From: Nocardioides sp. SYSU D00038
GTDB taxonomy: Bacteria > Actinomycetota > Actinomycetes > Propionibacteriales > Nocardioidaceae
DNA: 38,771 bases
Direction of reading: 5' to 3'
Assembly: GCF_016924665.1 (NCBI RefSeq)
Contig: NZ_JAFFJT010000003.1
Location: forward strand, 1-38,771
A model generated the notes under the pieces. That model ran no database searches. It saw only the letters and a program-made list of their open reading frames with translations, and was not told the DNA's origin. Shown here one piece after another: positions 32,503-38,771 of this stretch. The position numbers and the translations under genes are program-made. Within the stretch, counting starts at the first letter, position 1. Each line of letters opens with the position of its first letter.

Positions 32503-33363
32503 GTGGCATTCACCGAGGTCGCCGACGGGGTCCTCGTCGCGCGCTACGAGTGGTACGACGTCAACGTCTCACTGGTGCGCGGCAGCGCCGGGCTGGTGGT
32601 GGTCGACACCCACGCCTCGGCCGCCGCCGCCCGCCAGGTCGTCGCCGACGTCGAGGCGACCGGCCTGGGTCCGGTGACGGCGGTGGTCAACACCCACGAG
32701 CACTTCGACCACACCTTCGGCAACGGCACCTTCCTCGACCACTACGGCGCGGTGCCCGTGCACGCCCACGAGGAGGCCGCCGCGCGCACCGTCGAGGCCG
32801 GCGAGCGGGTCAAGCGCGAGTACGACGCCGAGCCGGGCGACCCGCGGGCCGACGAGGTCCGCGCGACGGAGGTGGTGCCGGCCGGCACGACGTTCTCGTC
32901 GGCCGTGGTGCTCGACCTCGGCGACCGGATGGTCGAGCTGGTGCACCCCGGGCGCGGCCACACCTCCGGCGACCTGGTGGTGCGGGTGCCCGACGCCGAC
33001 GTGCTGCTGGCCGGCGACCTGGTCGAGGAGTCGGCGCTGCGCGGCGGCGTGCCGGGCTTCGGGCCCGACTGCCACCCGATGGACTGGCCGCTGGCGCTCG
33101 ACGTGGTGCTGGGCCTGACCACGCCCGCGACCGTCGTCGTGCCGGGGCACGGCGCGCCGGTGGACCGCGAGTTCGTGGAGGACCAGCGCAACGCCATCGG
33201 CGTGGTCGCCGAGACGATCCGCGACCTCGCCGGTCGGGGCGTGCCGCTGGCCGACGCGCTCGCGGCGGCCGACTGGCCCTACCCGCGCGAGGAGCTGGTG
33301 CACGCGGTGGCCCGCGGCTACGAGCAGCTGCCCCGCAGCCAGCGGCGGCTGCCGCTGATCTGA
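32503..33363 (+). CDS. MBL-fold metallo-hydrolase
   Basis: 286-aa metallo-beta-lactamase-fold enzyme with a complete two-metal site: HEHFDH (His65, His67, Asp69, His70), His153 in GRGHTSGD, Asp172 in AGDLVEE and His216 in PGHG. Likely hydrolyses a small ester or thioester or acts on a lactone; substrate not predictable. GTG start with TAGGCT six bases upstream (32491-32496), a leaderless-type promoter. A 16-base gap separates it from the next gene, so they may be co-transcribed. Confidence 0.88.
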   Translation: MAFTEVADGVLVARYEWYDVNVSLVRGSAGLVVVDTHASAAAARQVVADVEATGLGPVTAVVNTHEHFDHTFGNGTFLDHYGAVPVHAHEEAAARTVEAGERVKREYDAEPGDPRADEVRATEVVPAGTTFSSAVVLDLGDRMVELVHPGRGHTSGDLVVRVPDADVLLAGDLVEESALRGGVPGFGPDCHPMDWPLALDVVLGLTTPATVVVPGHGAPVDREFVEDQRNAIGVVAETIRDLAGRGVPLADALAAADWPYPREELVHAVARGYEQLPRSQRRLPLI

Positions 33364-33381
33364 GCGGGGTACCTGACCGGC

Positions 33382-33603
33382 ATGAGCACCGACCAGCCTC
33401 GACCCGACGCCGACGCCGGCCCGACCGAGGGCATCGACGACGAGCAGCTGCCCGACGACCTGCGCCCCGGCGAGGACAACCCGCTCGCCGAGGGCCTGCC
33501 GCCCGGCGAGACCGCCGGCGACCTGCTCGAGGACGGCAAGCCCGCCGAGCAGGACGCCGACGACGCATCGGACGAGGCCGACACCCCCGACCACCAGGGC
33601 TGA
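33382..33603 (+). CDS. Small acidic protein of unknown function
   Basis: 73-aa strongly acidic protein, low in hydrophobic residues and probably disordered: IDDEQLPDDLRPGEDNPLAE and ETAGDLLEDGKPAEQDADDA. I recognise no family. The ATG is 18 bases after the MBL gene stop; TACCTG lies six bases upstream. Its codon use looks like that of its neighbours, which supports it being real. Confidence 0.6.
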   Translation: MSTDQPRPDADAGPTEGIDDEQLPDDLRPGEDNPLAEGLPPGETAGDLLEDGKPAEQDADDASDEADTPDHQG

Positions 33604-33651
33604 CGGCGCGCCACCACGACCGCGGGGCCGCGGCCGCCTAGCGTGGACCGG

Positions 33652-34494
33652 GTGACCGATCGCTACGGGACCGACGTGCTCGCGACCGACTGGCGCGCCC
33701 CCAGGCGGGGCCGGGCCGTCGAGGCTCCCGCCGACCTCGGCACCGTGGTCGAGGAGGTCACCACCGACTGGTGCGGTGAGATCGTCGCCGTCGACCGCGA
33801 CCTCGACACCGTGACGCTCGAGGACCGCCGGCGCCGCCGGCGCTCCTTCCCCCTCGGTCCCGGCTTCCTGCTCGAGGGTCGCCCGGTCATCCTGGTCGCA
33901 CCCGTGCACCGCAGCGCCCCGGCCGCCCCCACCCGCACCGCCTCCGGCTCGGTGGCGGTGCCCGGCGCCCCGGCTCGGGTGGCGCGCGCGAGCCGGATCT
34001 TCGTCGAGGGCCGCCACGACGCCGAGCTGGTCGAGAAGATCTGGGGCGACGACCTGCGCGTCGAGGGCGTGGTGGTGGAGTACCTCGGCGGCGTCGACGA
34101 CCTCGCCGAGCACCTGCGTGACTTCCGCCCGGGTCCGGAGCGCCGGGTCGGTGTGCTGGTCGACCACCTGGTCGCCGGCTCCAAGGAGAGCCGGATCGCC
34201 CAGGGCATCGCCCGCTCGCCGATCGGCAAGGACGTGCTGGTCGTGGGCCACCCGTTCGTCGACATCTGGCAGGCGGTCAAGCCCGACCGGCTGGGCCTGC
34301 GCTCCTGGCCGACCATCCCGCGCTCGGTGGAGTGGAAGCGCGGCGTCTGCCAGCACCTCGGCTGGCCGCACCGCGACCAGGCCGACATCGCCCGGGCCTG
34401 GCAGCACATCCTGTCGCGGGTCGGCTCCTACGACGACCTCGAGCCCCAGCTGCTCGGCCGGGTCGAGGAGCTCATCGACTTCGTCACCGCCTGA
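33652..34494 (+). CDS. DUF3097 family protein
   Basis: 280-aa protein of the actinobacterial DUF3097 family. Landmarks: a small N-terminal barrel-like part (VEEVTTDWCGEIVAVDRDLD), then RIFVEGRHDAELVEKIWGDD, VEYLGGVDDLAEHL, GVLVDHLVAGSKESRIAQGI and VGHPFVDIWQAVKP, which resemble a Toprim-like core (EGxxD, GG, DxD-like). The GTG at 33652 is chosen over one at 33643 because TAGCGT (33639-33644) then sits seven bases upstream. Function unknown; a nucleic-acid role is suggested only by the Toprim-like look. Confidence 0.82.
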   Translation: MTDRYGTDVLATDWRAPRRGRAVEAPADLGTVVEEVTTDWCGEIVAVDRDLDTVTLEDRRRRRRSFPLGPGFLLEGRPVILVAPVHRSAPAAPTRTASGSVAVPGAPARVARASRIFVEGRHDAELVEKIWGDDLRVEGVVVEYLGGVDDLAEHLRDFRPGPERRVGVLVDHLVAGSKESRIAQGIARSPIGKDVLVVGHPFVDIWQAVKPDRLGLRSWPTIPRSVEWKRGVCQHLGWPHRDQADIARAWQHILSRVGSYDDLEPQLLGRVEELIDFVTA

Positions 34495-34498
34495 GCCG

Positions 34499-34888
34499 CT
34501 AGGAGCGCAGGATCCGGCCCTGCGGGTCCGTGCTGTCGCGCACGAGGATCAGCACGCCGTCGACGATCGACCACACCGAGCCGACGCCGCAGGTGATGAC
34601 GGTGACCACGAGCTGCCAGACGCCGGTGTGGCTGTCGCCGAGGTAGAACCGCCCGATGCCGAACGGCAGCAGGATCTGCAGCAGCCCGGCGACGATCTTG
34701 GACTTGTCGCTGTAGGGGATGCCGGTGGCCGGGTGCACGCCGTACGGCGCGGCGTACGGCGGCTGCGGCACCCCGTACGGCTGGTGCCCGTACGACGGCT
34801 GCCCGTACGACGGCGGCGGGGGCTGGCCGTACGGCTGGTGCGGGGGCGGCTCGCCGTACGGCTGTGGCTCCTCGGGGCCCTGGGTCAT
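34499..34888 (-). CDS. TM2-domain membrane protein
   Basis: 129-aa protein. The first 58 residues are Pro/Tyr/Gly repeats (QPYGQPPPP, PSYGQPSYG) and probably lie outside or disordered; the rest is a TM2 domain with two helices, KSKIVAGLLQILLPFGIGRF from residue 61 and a second helix ending near DGVLILVRD. Function unknown. TAGCCT (34895-34900), placed in the last codons of hemW, is six bases before the ATG. The gene converges with DUF3097; their stops are four bases apart. Confidence 0.8.
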   Translation of the reverse strand: MTQGPEEPQPYGEPPPHQPYGQPPPPSYGQPSYGHQPYGVPQPPYAAPYGVHPATGIPYSDKSKIVAGLLQILLPFGIGRFYLGDSHTGVWQLVVTVITCGVGSVWSIVDGVLILVRDSTDPQGRILRS

Positions 34889-34892
34889 GCCC

Positions 34893-36116
34893 TCAGGCTA
34901 GTAGCCGGCGCACGACGGCATCGGCGAGCAGGCGACCGGGGGGTGTGAGCACCAGCCGGCGGTCGTCGGCGACCACCAGCCCGTCGTCGACCAGCCCGGG
35001 CACCGCGGCCCGACCGGCGGCGTCGAGCACGTCGAGGGCCAGGCCCTCGCGCAGCCGCACCTCCAGCAGCACCCGCTCGACCCGGCGGGTGCCGGCGTCG
35101 AGCACCTCGCGCGCCAGCGCCGGGCTCCGGCCCGAGGCCAGCCGCTCGGCGTACGCGACGGGGTGCTTGACGTTCCACCACCGCACGCCGCCGACGTGGG
35201 AGTGGGCGCCCGGCCCGACGCCCCACCAGTCGCCGGAGGTCCAGTACAGCCGGTTGTGCCGGCACCGCGCGGCGTCGTCCCGCGCCCAGTTCGACACCTC
35301 GTACCACGACAGCCCGGCCGCCCCGAGCCGCTCGTCGGCGAGGAGGTACTTGTCGGCCAGGTCGTCGTCGTCGGGCGCCGGCAGCTCCCCGCGGCGCACC
35401 CGGCGGGCCAGCGCGGTGCCGTCCTCGACGATGAGTGAGTACGCCGAGACGTGGTCGGGCGCGCAGGAGAGCGCGGCGTCGACCGAGGCCTCCCAGTCGG
35501 CGACCGACTCCCCCGGCGTGCCGTAGATGAGGTCGAGGCTGACCTGCTCGAAGCCGGCCGCCCGCGCCCACTCCACCGCGCGCGGGACCCGCTCGGGGTC
35601 GTGGGTGCGGTCGAGCACCCGCAGCACGTGGCCCACCGACGACTGCATGCCGAACGACACCCGGTCGAAGCCGCCCTCCCGCAGGGCCGCCAGCGACGCC
35701 GCCGTCACGCTGTCGGGGTTGGCCTCGGTGGTGACCTCCGCGCCCGGCACCAGCCCGAGCTCCGCGTCGATGGCGGCGACGACCGCGGTCAGGTCGGCCG
35801 GGTCGAGCAGGGTGGGGGTGCCGCCGCCGACGAAGACCGTCGAGACCGGCAGGTCGCGGCCCCCCAGCACCACCCGGGCCCGGCGCACCTCGGCGATCGC
35901 CGCCTCTGCGTACGACGACCGCGAGGCGCCGCGCACCCCGGGGACGCCGAGCTCGTCGGCGGTGTAGGTGTTGAAGTCGCAGTAGCCGCAGCGCACCGAG
36001 CAGAACGGCACGTGGACGTAGAAGCCGAACGGTCGCGACCCGACCTCGGCCAGCGCGGACGCCGGCAGCGTGCCGTCCTCGGGCGCCGGCTCACCGGCGG
36101 GCAGGGCGGACGGCAC
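34893..36116 (-). CDS. hemW: Radical SAM heme chaperone HemW
   Basis: 407-aa radical SAM protein of the HemW/HemN-like family. The cluster motif CSVRCGYC gives Cys39, Cys43 and Cys46 for the [4Fe-4S] cluster. Further landmarks: VFVGGGTPTLL, ANPDS, RVSFGMQSS and DLIYGTPGES. It lacks the N-terminal extension and extra cysteines of true coproporphyrinogen dehydrogenase HemN, so heme chaperone is the better call. GTG start without a clear ribosome site, 11 bases after the fadD stop; likely co-transcribed. Neighbouring TM2 protein overlaps its promoter with the hemW end. Confidence 0.88.
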   Translation of the reverse strand: MPSALPAGEPAPEDGTLPASALAEVGSRPFGFYVHVPFCSVRCGYCDFNTYTADELGVPGVRGASRSSYAEAAIAEVRRARVVLGGRDLPVSTVFVGGGTPTLLDPADLTAVVAAIDAELGLVPGAEVTTEANPDSVTAASLAALREGGFDRVSFGMQSSVGHVLRVLDRTHDPERVPRAVEWARAAGFEQVSLDLIYGTPGESVADWEASVDAALSCAPDHVSAYSLIVEDGTALARRVRRGELPAPDDDDLADKYLLADERLGAAGLSWYEVSNWARDDAARCRHNRLYWTSGDWWGVGPGAHSHVGGVRWWNVKHPVAYAERLASGRSPALAREVLDAGTRRVERVLLEVRLREGLALDVLDAAGRAAVPGLVDDGLVVADDRRLVLTPPGRLLADAVVRRLLA

Positions 36117-36127
36117 GCCCCATGGTC

Positions 36128-37951
36128 TCAGCCGGCGTAGAGCGCGTCGATGCGGGCCTTGTTGTTGTCCTCGACGACGTTGCGCTTGACCTTGAGCGAC
36201 GGCGTGAGCTCACCGGACTCGATGGTGAGGTCGTGGTCGAGGATCTCCCACTTCTTGATCGTCTCCCACCGGTTCAGCCGGGCGTTGAGCTGCTCGACGT
36301 AGTCGCCCATCATCGCGCGCACCTGCGGGGAGCGGACGATCTCGGAGTAGGACTTGCCCTCCATGCCGTTGGCCGCGCCCCACTCGGCCATCGCGTCGGG
36401 GTCGAGGGTGATCAGCGCGACGCAGTAGTTGCGCTCGTTGCCGAAGACCATGAACTGGCTGGCGTAGGGGCACAGCGCCTTGAACTTGGACTCGATGGCC
36501 GACGGCGCGACGTACTTGCCGCCGGAGGTCTTGAACAGGTCCTTGATCCGCCCGGTGATGGTGAGGAAGCCGTCGGCGTCGAGGCTGCCCTTGTCGCCGG
36601 TGTGCAGCCAGCCGTCGGCGTCGAGCGCCTTGGCGGTCTCGTCGGGCAGCCCGTGGTAGCCGTCCATCACGTGGGGTCCGCGCACCAGCACCTCGTCGCC
36701 CTCGCCGATCTTGACCTCGGCTCCCGGGAGCGCGGGGCCGACGGTGCCGATCTTGTAGCGGTCGGGGTGGTTGACGGTCGCACCGGCGGAGTTCTCGGTG
36801 AGGCCGTAGCCCTCGAGGATCAGGATGCCTGCGGCGTGGAACCACTCGGCGATCTCGCCGTTGAGCGCGGCGGAGCCGGAGATGAAGAACCGCACCCGGC
36901 CGCCGAAGCGCTCGCGGACCTTGCTGAAGACGAGCTTGTCGAACAGGCCGTGCTGGAGGCGCAGCGGCAGCGGCACCGACTGGCCCTCGCGCTTGCGACG
37001 GTCGACCTCGAGGCCGACCTTGAAGGCCTGCTTGAAGATCTTCTCCTTCAGGCCGCCCTCCTGGGCCTGCATGGTGACGATCCGTGCGTGCGCCTTCTCG
37101 AAGATCCGGGGCGCCGCGCCCATGAACGTCGGCCGCACAACGCCGAGGTTCTCGACGATCTTGTCGACCCGGCCGTCGATGGCGGTGGCGAACCCGCAGG
37201 CCAGCTGGGCCGAGAGGAGCACCTTGCCGAACGAGTGGGCCATGGGCAGCCACAGGAACTGCAGGTCGCGCTCGTCGAGGATGCCCTGCGCCTCGATGGC
37301 GCCGCCCTCGTAGGCCCACGACTTGTGCCGCAGCCGGACGCCCTTGGGCCGGCCGGTGGTGCCGGAGGTGTAGATGAGCGTGGCGAGCTGGTCGGGCTGG
37401 ATCGCCGCGATCGCGTCGTCGACCGCGGTGGGGTGCTGGGCGAGGTGGGCGCGCCCGAGCTCGGCGAGGTCGTCGAGGCCGATCACCCAGTCGCCGTCGG
37501 GGGTGCCGTCGAAGGTGACCACCTTGGTCAGCGCGGGCAGGTCGGCACGGCGCTCGGTGAGCTTGGCGATCTGGGAGTCGTCCTCGGCGAAGACGACCAG
37601 GCACTCGCTGTCGCTGAGGATGAACGCGGTGTCCTCGGCGTTCGTGCTGGGGTAGACGGTGGTGGTCGCCCCGCCGGCGCACATCACGGCGAGGTCGGCC
37701 AGGATCCACTCGTAGCGCGTGGTCGAGAGGATGCCGACCCGCTGCTCGGGCTCGATGCCGAGCGAGAGCAGCCCGGCGGCGAGAGCGTCGACCGCCTGAC
37801 CGGCCTCGGTCCAGGTCACCGACTCCCAGGTGTCGCCCCGCGGGAACCGGTAGGCCTCGCTGCTGCCGGAGCTGGCGACCCGGTCGCGGAACATGACCGC
37901 GACGCTCGGGGCGAGACGGTCGACGAAGCTGGTGTCGGTGGTGACGGGCAT
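36128..37951 (-). CDS. Long-chain fatty acyl-CoA ligase (FadD15-like)
   Basis: 607-aa AMP-forming ligase activating long-chain fatty acids with ATP and CoA. P-loop YTSGTTGRPKG at 194-204; GYGLTENSAG and TGDKGSLDADGF; the A10 lysine region ELTPSLKVKR places the catalytic Lys at 587. Length and the FISGSAALNGEIAEWF segment fit the FadD15 group of actinobacteria. AGGAG precedes the ATG. It may supply acyl chains for lipid synthesis; hemW lies downstream in the same orientation. Confidence 0.9.
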   Translation of the reverse strand: MPVTTDTSFVDRLAPSVAVMFRDRVASSGSSEAYRFPRGDTWESVTWTEAGQAVDALAAGLLSLGIEPEQRVGILSTTRYEWILADLAVMCAGGATTTVYPSTNAEDTAFILSDSECLVVFAEDDSQIAKLTERRADLPALTKVVTFDGTPDGDWVIGLDDLAELGRAHLAQHPTAVDDAIAAIQPDQLATLIYTSGTTGRPKGVRLRHKSWAYEGGAIEAQGILDERDLQFLWLPMAHSFGKVLLSAQLACGFATAIDGRVDKIVENLGVVRPTFMGAAPRIFEKAHARIVTMQAQEGGLKEKIFKQAFKVGLEVDRRKREGQSVPLPLRLQHGLFDKLVFSKVRERFGGRVRFFISGSAALNGEIAEWFHAAGILILEGYGLTENSAGATVNHPDRYKIGTVGPALPGAEVKIGEGDEVLVRGPHVMDGYHGLPDETAKALDADGWLHTGDKGSLDADGFLTITGRIKDLFKTSGGKYVAPSAIESKFKALCPYASQFMVFGNERNYCVALITLDPDAMAEWGAANGMEGKSYSEIVRSPQVRAMMGDYVEQLNARLNRWETIKKWEILDHDLTIESGELTPSLKVKRNVVEDNNKARIDALYAG

Positions 37952-38035
37952 GACGCTCCTGCGTGAGGGCCGGCGACGGGTGTGACTCCGTAACCTAGAT
38001 CACCCGGCCAACCGGCGGGTAGCACCCCGGCTCGG

Positions 38036-38692
38036 TCAGCTCCGCGGCGTCGACAGGTCGAGGAAGGCCTCGGCCCGGGCCCGCGCCTTGGCGGCCAGTC
38101 CCGGCACCTCCAGCAGGCGCGGCAGCAGGGCCGGCTCGCGGGTGAGGGCCCGGAACATCGTCGACACCGTGACCCCGTGGCCGGGCTGGTGGACGACGGT
38201 CAGGTCGTCGCCGGCCCGCACGACCCCGGGGTCGAGCACCTTGAGGTAGGGGCCGGGGCGGGCGACCTCGGCGAACCGCCGCACCCAGGCGGTGTTGTCG
38301 GCGCCGCAGCGCCCCATCCAGACCTTGAAGTCGTGGCACGGCGTGCGCACCAGCCGGACCTCGAGCAGCGCGGTGCCGACCCGCCACCGCTCGCCGATCT
38401 CGGCCTCGTTGACGTCGATCCCGCCGGTCGTGAGGTTCTCGCCGAACTGGCCGTCGCGGACCTCGGTGCCGAGCTGCTCGGCCCACCAGTCGAGGTCCTC
38501 GCGGGCGAAGGCGTAGACGGCCTGGTCGGTGCCGCCGTGGTGGCGGGTGTCGGAGACCCGGTCACCGGCCAGCCCGCGCTCCCCCACCGCTACCGGCCCG
38601 GCGAGCGAGGTCTTGTCGATCGAGGTGCGGCCGATGCCGGCCCAGGCCGCCTCGCGCGGCAGGCCGACGTTGACGGAGAGCACGGTGGGCAT
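38036..38692 (-). CDS. MOSC-domain protein (YiiM-like)
   Basis: 218-aa MOSC-domain protein of the YiiM type, which uses a molybdenum cofactor to reduce N-hydroxylated compounds. Landmarks: DRVSDTRHHGGTDQAVYAFA, FGENLTTGGIDV, RTPCHDFKVWMGR (with the conserved Cys) and PGPYLKVLDPG. ATG at 38692 chosen since the family starts near PTVLSVNVG; the frame extends to 38743 into poly-G sequence without homology. The 84-base gap to the fadD start holds the ligase promoter region. Confidence 0.85.
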   Translation of the reverse strand: MPTVLSVNVGLPREAAWAGIGRTSIDKTSLAGPVAVGERGLAGDRVSDTRHHGGTDQAVYAFAREDLDWWAEQLGTEVRDGQFGENLTTGGIDVNEAEIGERWRVGTALLEVRLVRTPCHDFKVWMGRCGADNTAWVRRFAEVARPGPYLKVLDPGVVRAGDDLTVVHQPGHGVTVSTMFRALTREPALLPRLLEVPGLAAKARARAEAFLDLSTPRS

Positions 38693-38714
38693 GCCCCATC
38701 GTCGCACCCGCCCG

Positions 38715-38771
38715 GGCGGGGGGGGGGGTACCCCCCCCCACAAAAAACGACACCCCGGGGGCGGGGCCGGG
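38715..38771. repeat. Poly-G/poly-C window end
   Basis: Eleven G, TA, nine C, then CACAAAAAACGACA and more G/C runs. This G-run/TA/C-run palindrome resembles the tract near 6.8 kb. It could be the degraded end of a contig rather than biology. No gene is seen here. Confidence 0.5.

Noticed and set aside
36117..36127. ATG upstream of hemW as alternative start
   Set aside because: The ATG near 36124 is in another frame; the in-frame GTG at 36116 is kept despite a weak ribosome site.

Overview
The window is very GC-rich, densely coded DNA from a Gram-positive actinobacterium. Many starts are GTG (one is TTG), leaderless-type starts are common, and the core order hrcA-dnaJ-rsmE ... phoH-ybeY-corC-cdd-era ... 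leuA ... recO-uppS-zur is typical of high-GC actinobacteria. A Nocardioides-like (Nocardioidaceae) host is my inference from gene order, a predicted 10-methyl fatty acid gene pair and the intergenic repeat style; no rRNA is present to prove it. I saw no tRNA, rRNA, CRISPR array, prophage or complete insertion sequence.

Layout. 1-2156 (+): end of a zinc uptake operon, znuC (cut by the window edge), znuB and the Fur-family regulator zur, all overlapping. 2161-6512 (-): uppS, recO, an alpha/beta hydrolase lacking an obvious catalytic His, and leuA preceded by a Leu-rich leader peptide and attenuator-like hairpin. 6513-7420: about 900 bases without a credible gene, full of palindromes, a 70-bp tandem duplication, homopolymer tracts and stacked stem-loops. 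7421-9233 (-): an ECF sigma factor (SigE type), its overlapping membrane partner and a small exported protein; sigma gene and exported-protein gene share the same promoter pattern. 9344-9832 (+): flavodoxin-like protein. 9840-13734 (+): class Ia ribonucleotide reductase nrdAB behind two putative NrdR boxes and a cobalamin riboswitch, closed by a strong hairpin. 13831-15449 (+): two tandem paralogous septum-formation-type lipoproteins. 15472-24064 (-): NTF2-like protein, era, a siderophore-interacting protein, a tmsA/tmsB-like pair (10-methyl branched fatty acids), a DUF6226 protein, a degenerate cytidine deaminase homologue, a CorC/CNNM protein, ybeY and phoH. 24176-28410: small membrane protein, HIT protein (-), then a plus-strand island with a second SigE-type sigma factor, two GerMN/Gmad2 proteins and a winged-helix protein. 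28526-31588 (-): rsmE, dnaJ and hrcA under a perfect CIRCE operator. 31631-34494 (+): a large inverted repeat, an IdeR-like iron box before a HugZ/DUF2470-like gene, an MBL-fold hydrolase, a small acidic protein and a DUF3097 protein. 34499-38692 (-): TM2 protein, hemW, a FadD15-like acyl-CoA ligase and a MOSC protein, ending in poly-G/poly-C sequence that may be a contig end.

How it fits together. Metal and cofactor supply recur: Zur with ZnuBC, an iron-box gene, a siderophore-interacting flavoprotein, B12 and NrdR control of nrdAB, and HemW. Housekeeping RNA, translation and heat-shock genes form the backbone, into which lineage-specific modules (tmsAB, the two sigma-factor loci, the lipoprotein pair) have been inserted. 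The least explained parts are the 6.5-7.4 kb repeat-rich intergenic region, the ECF sigma/exported-protein locus, and the sigma-GerMN-Gmad2 island.
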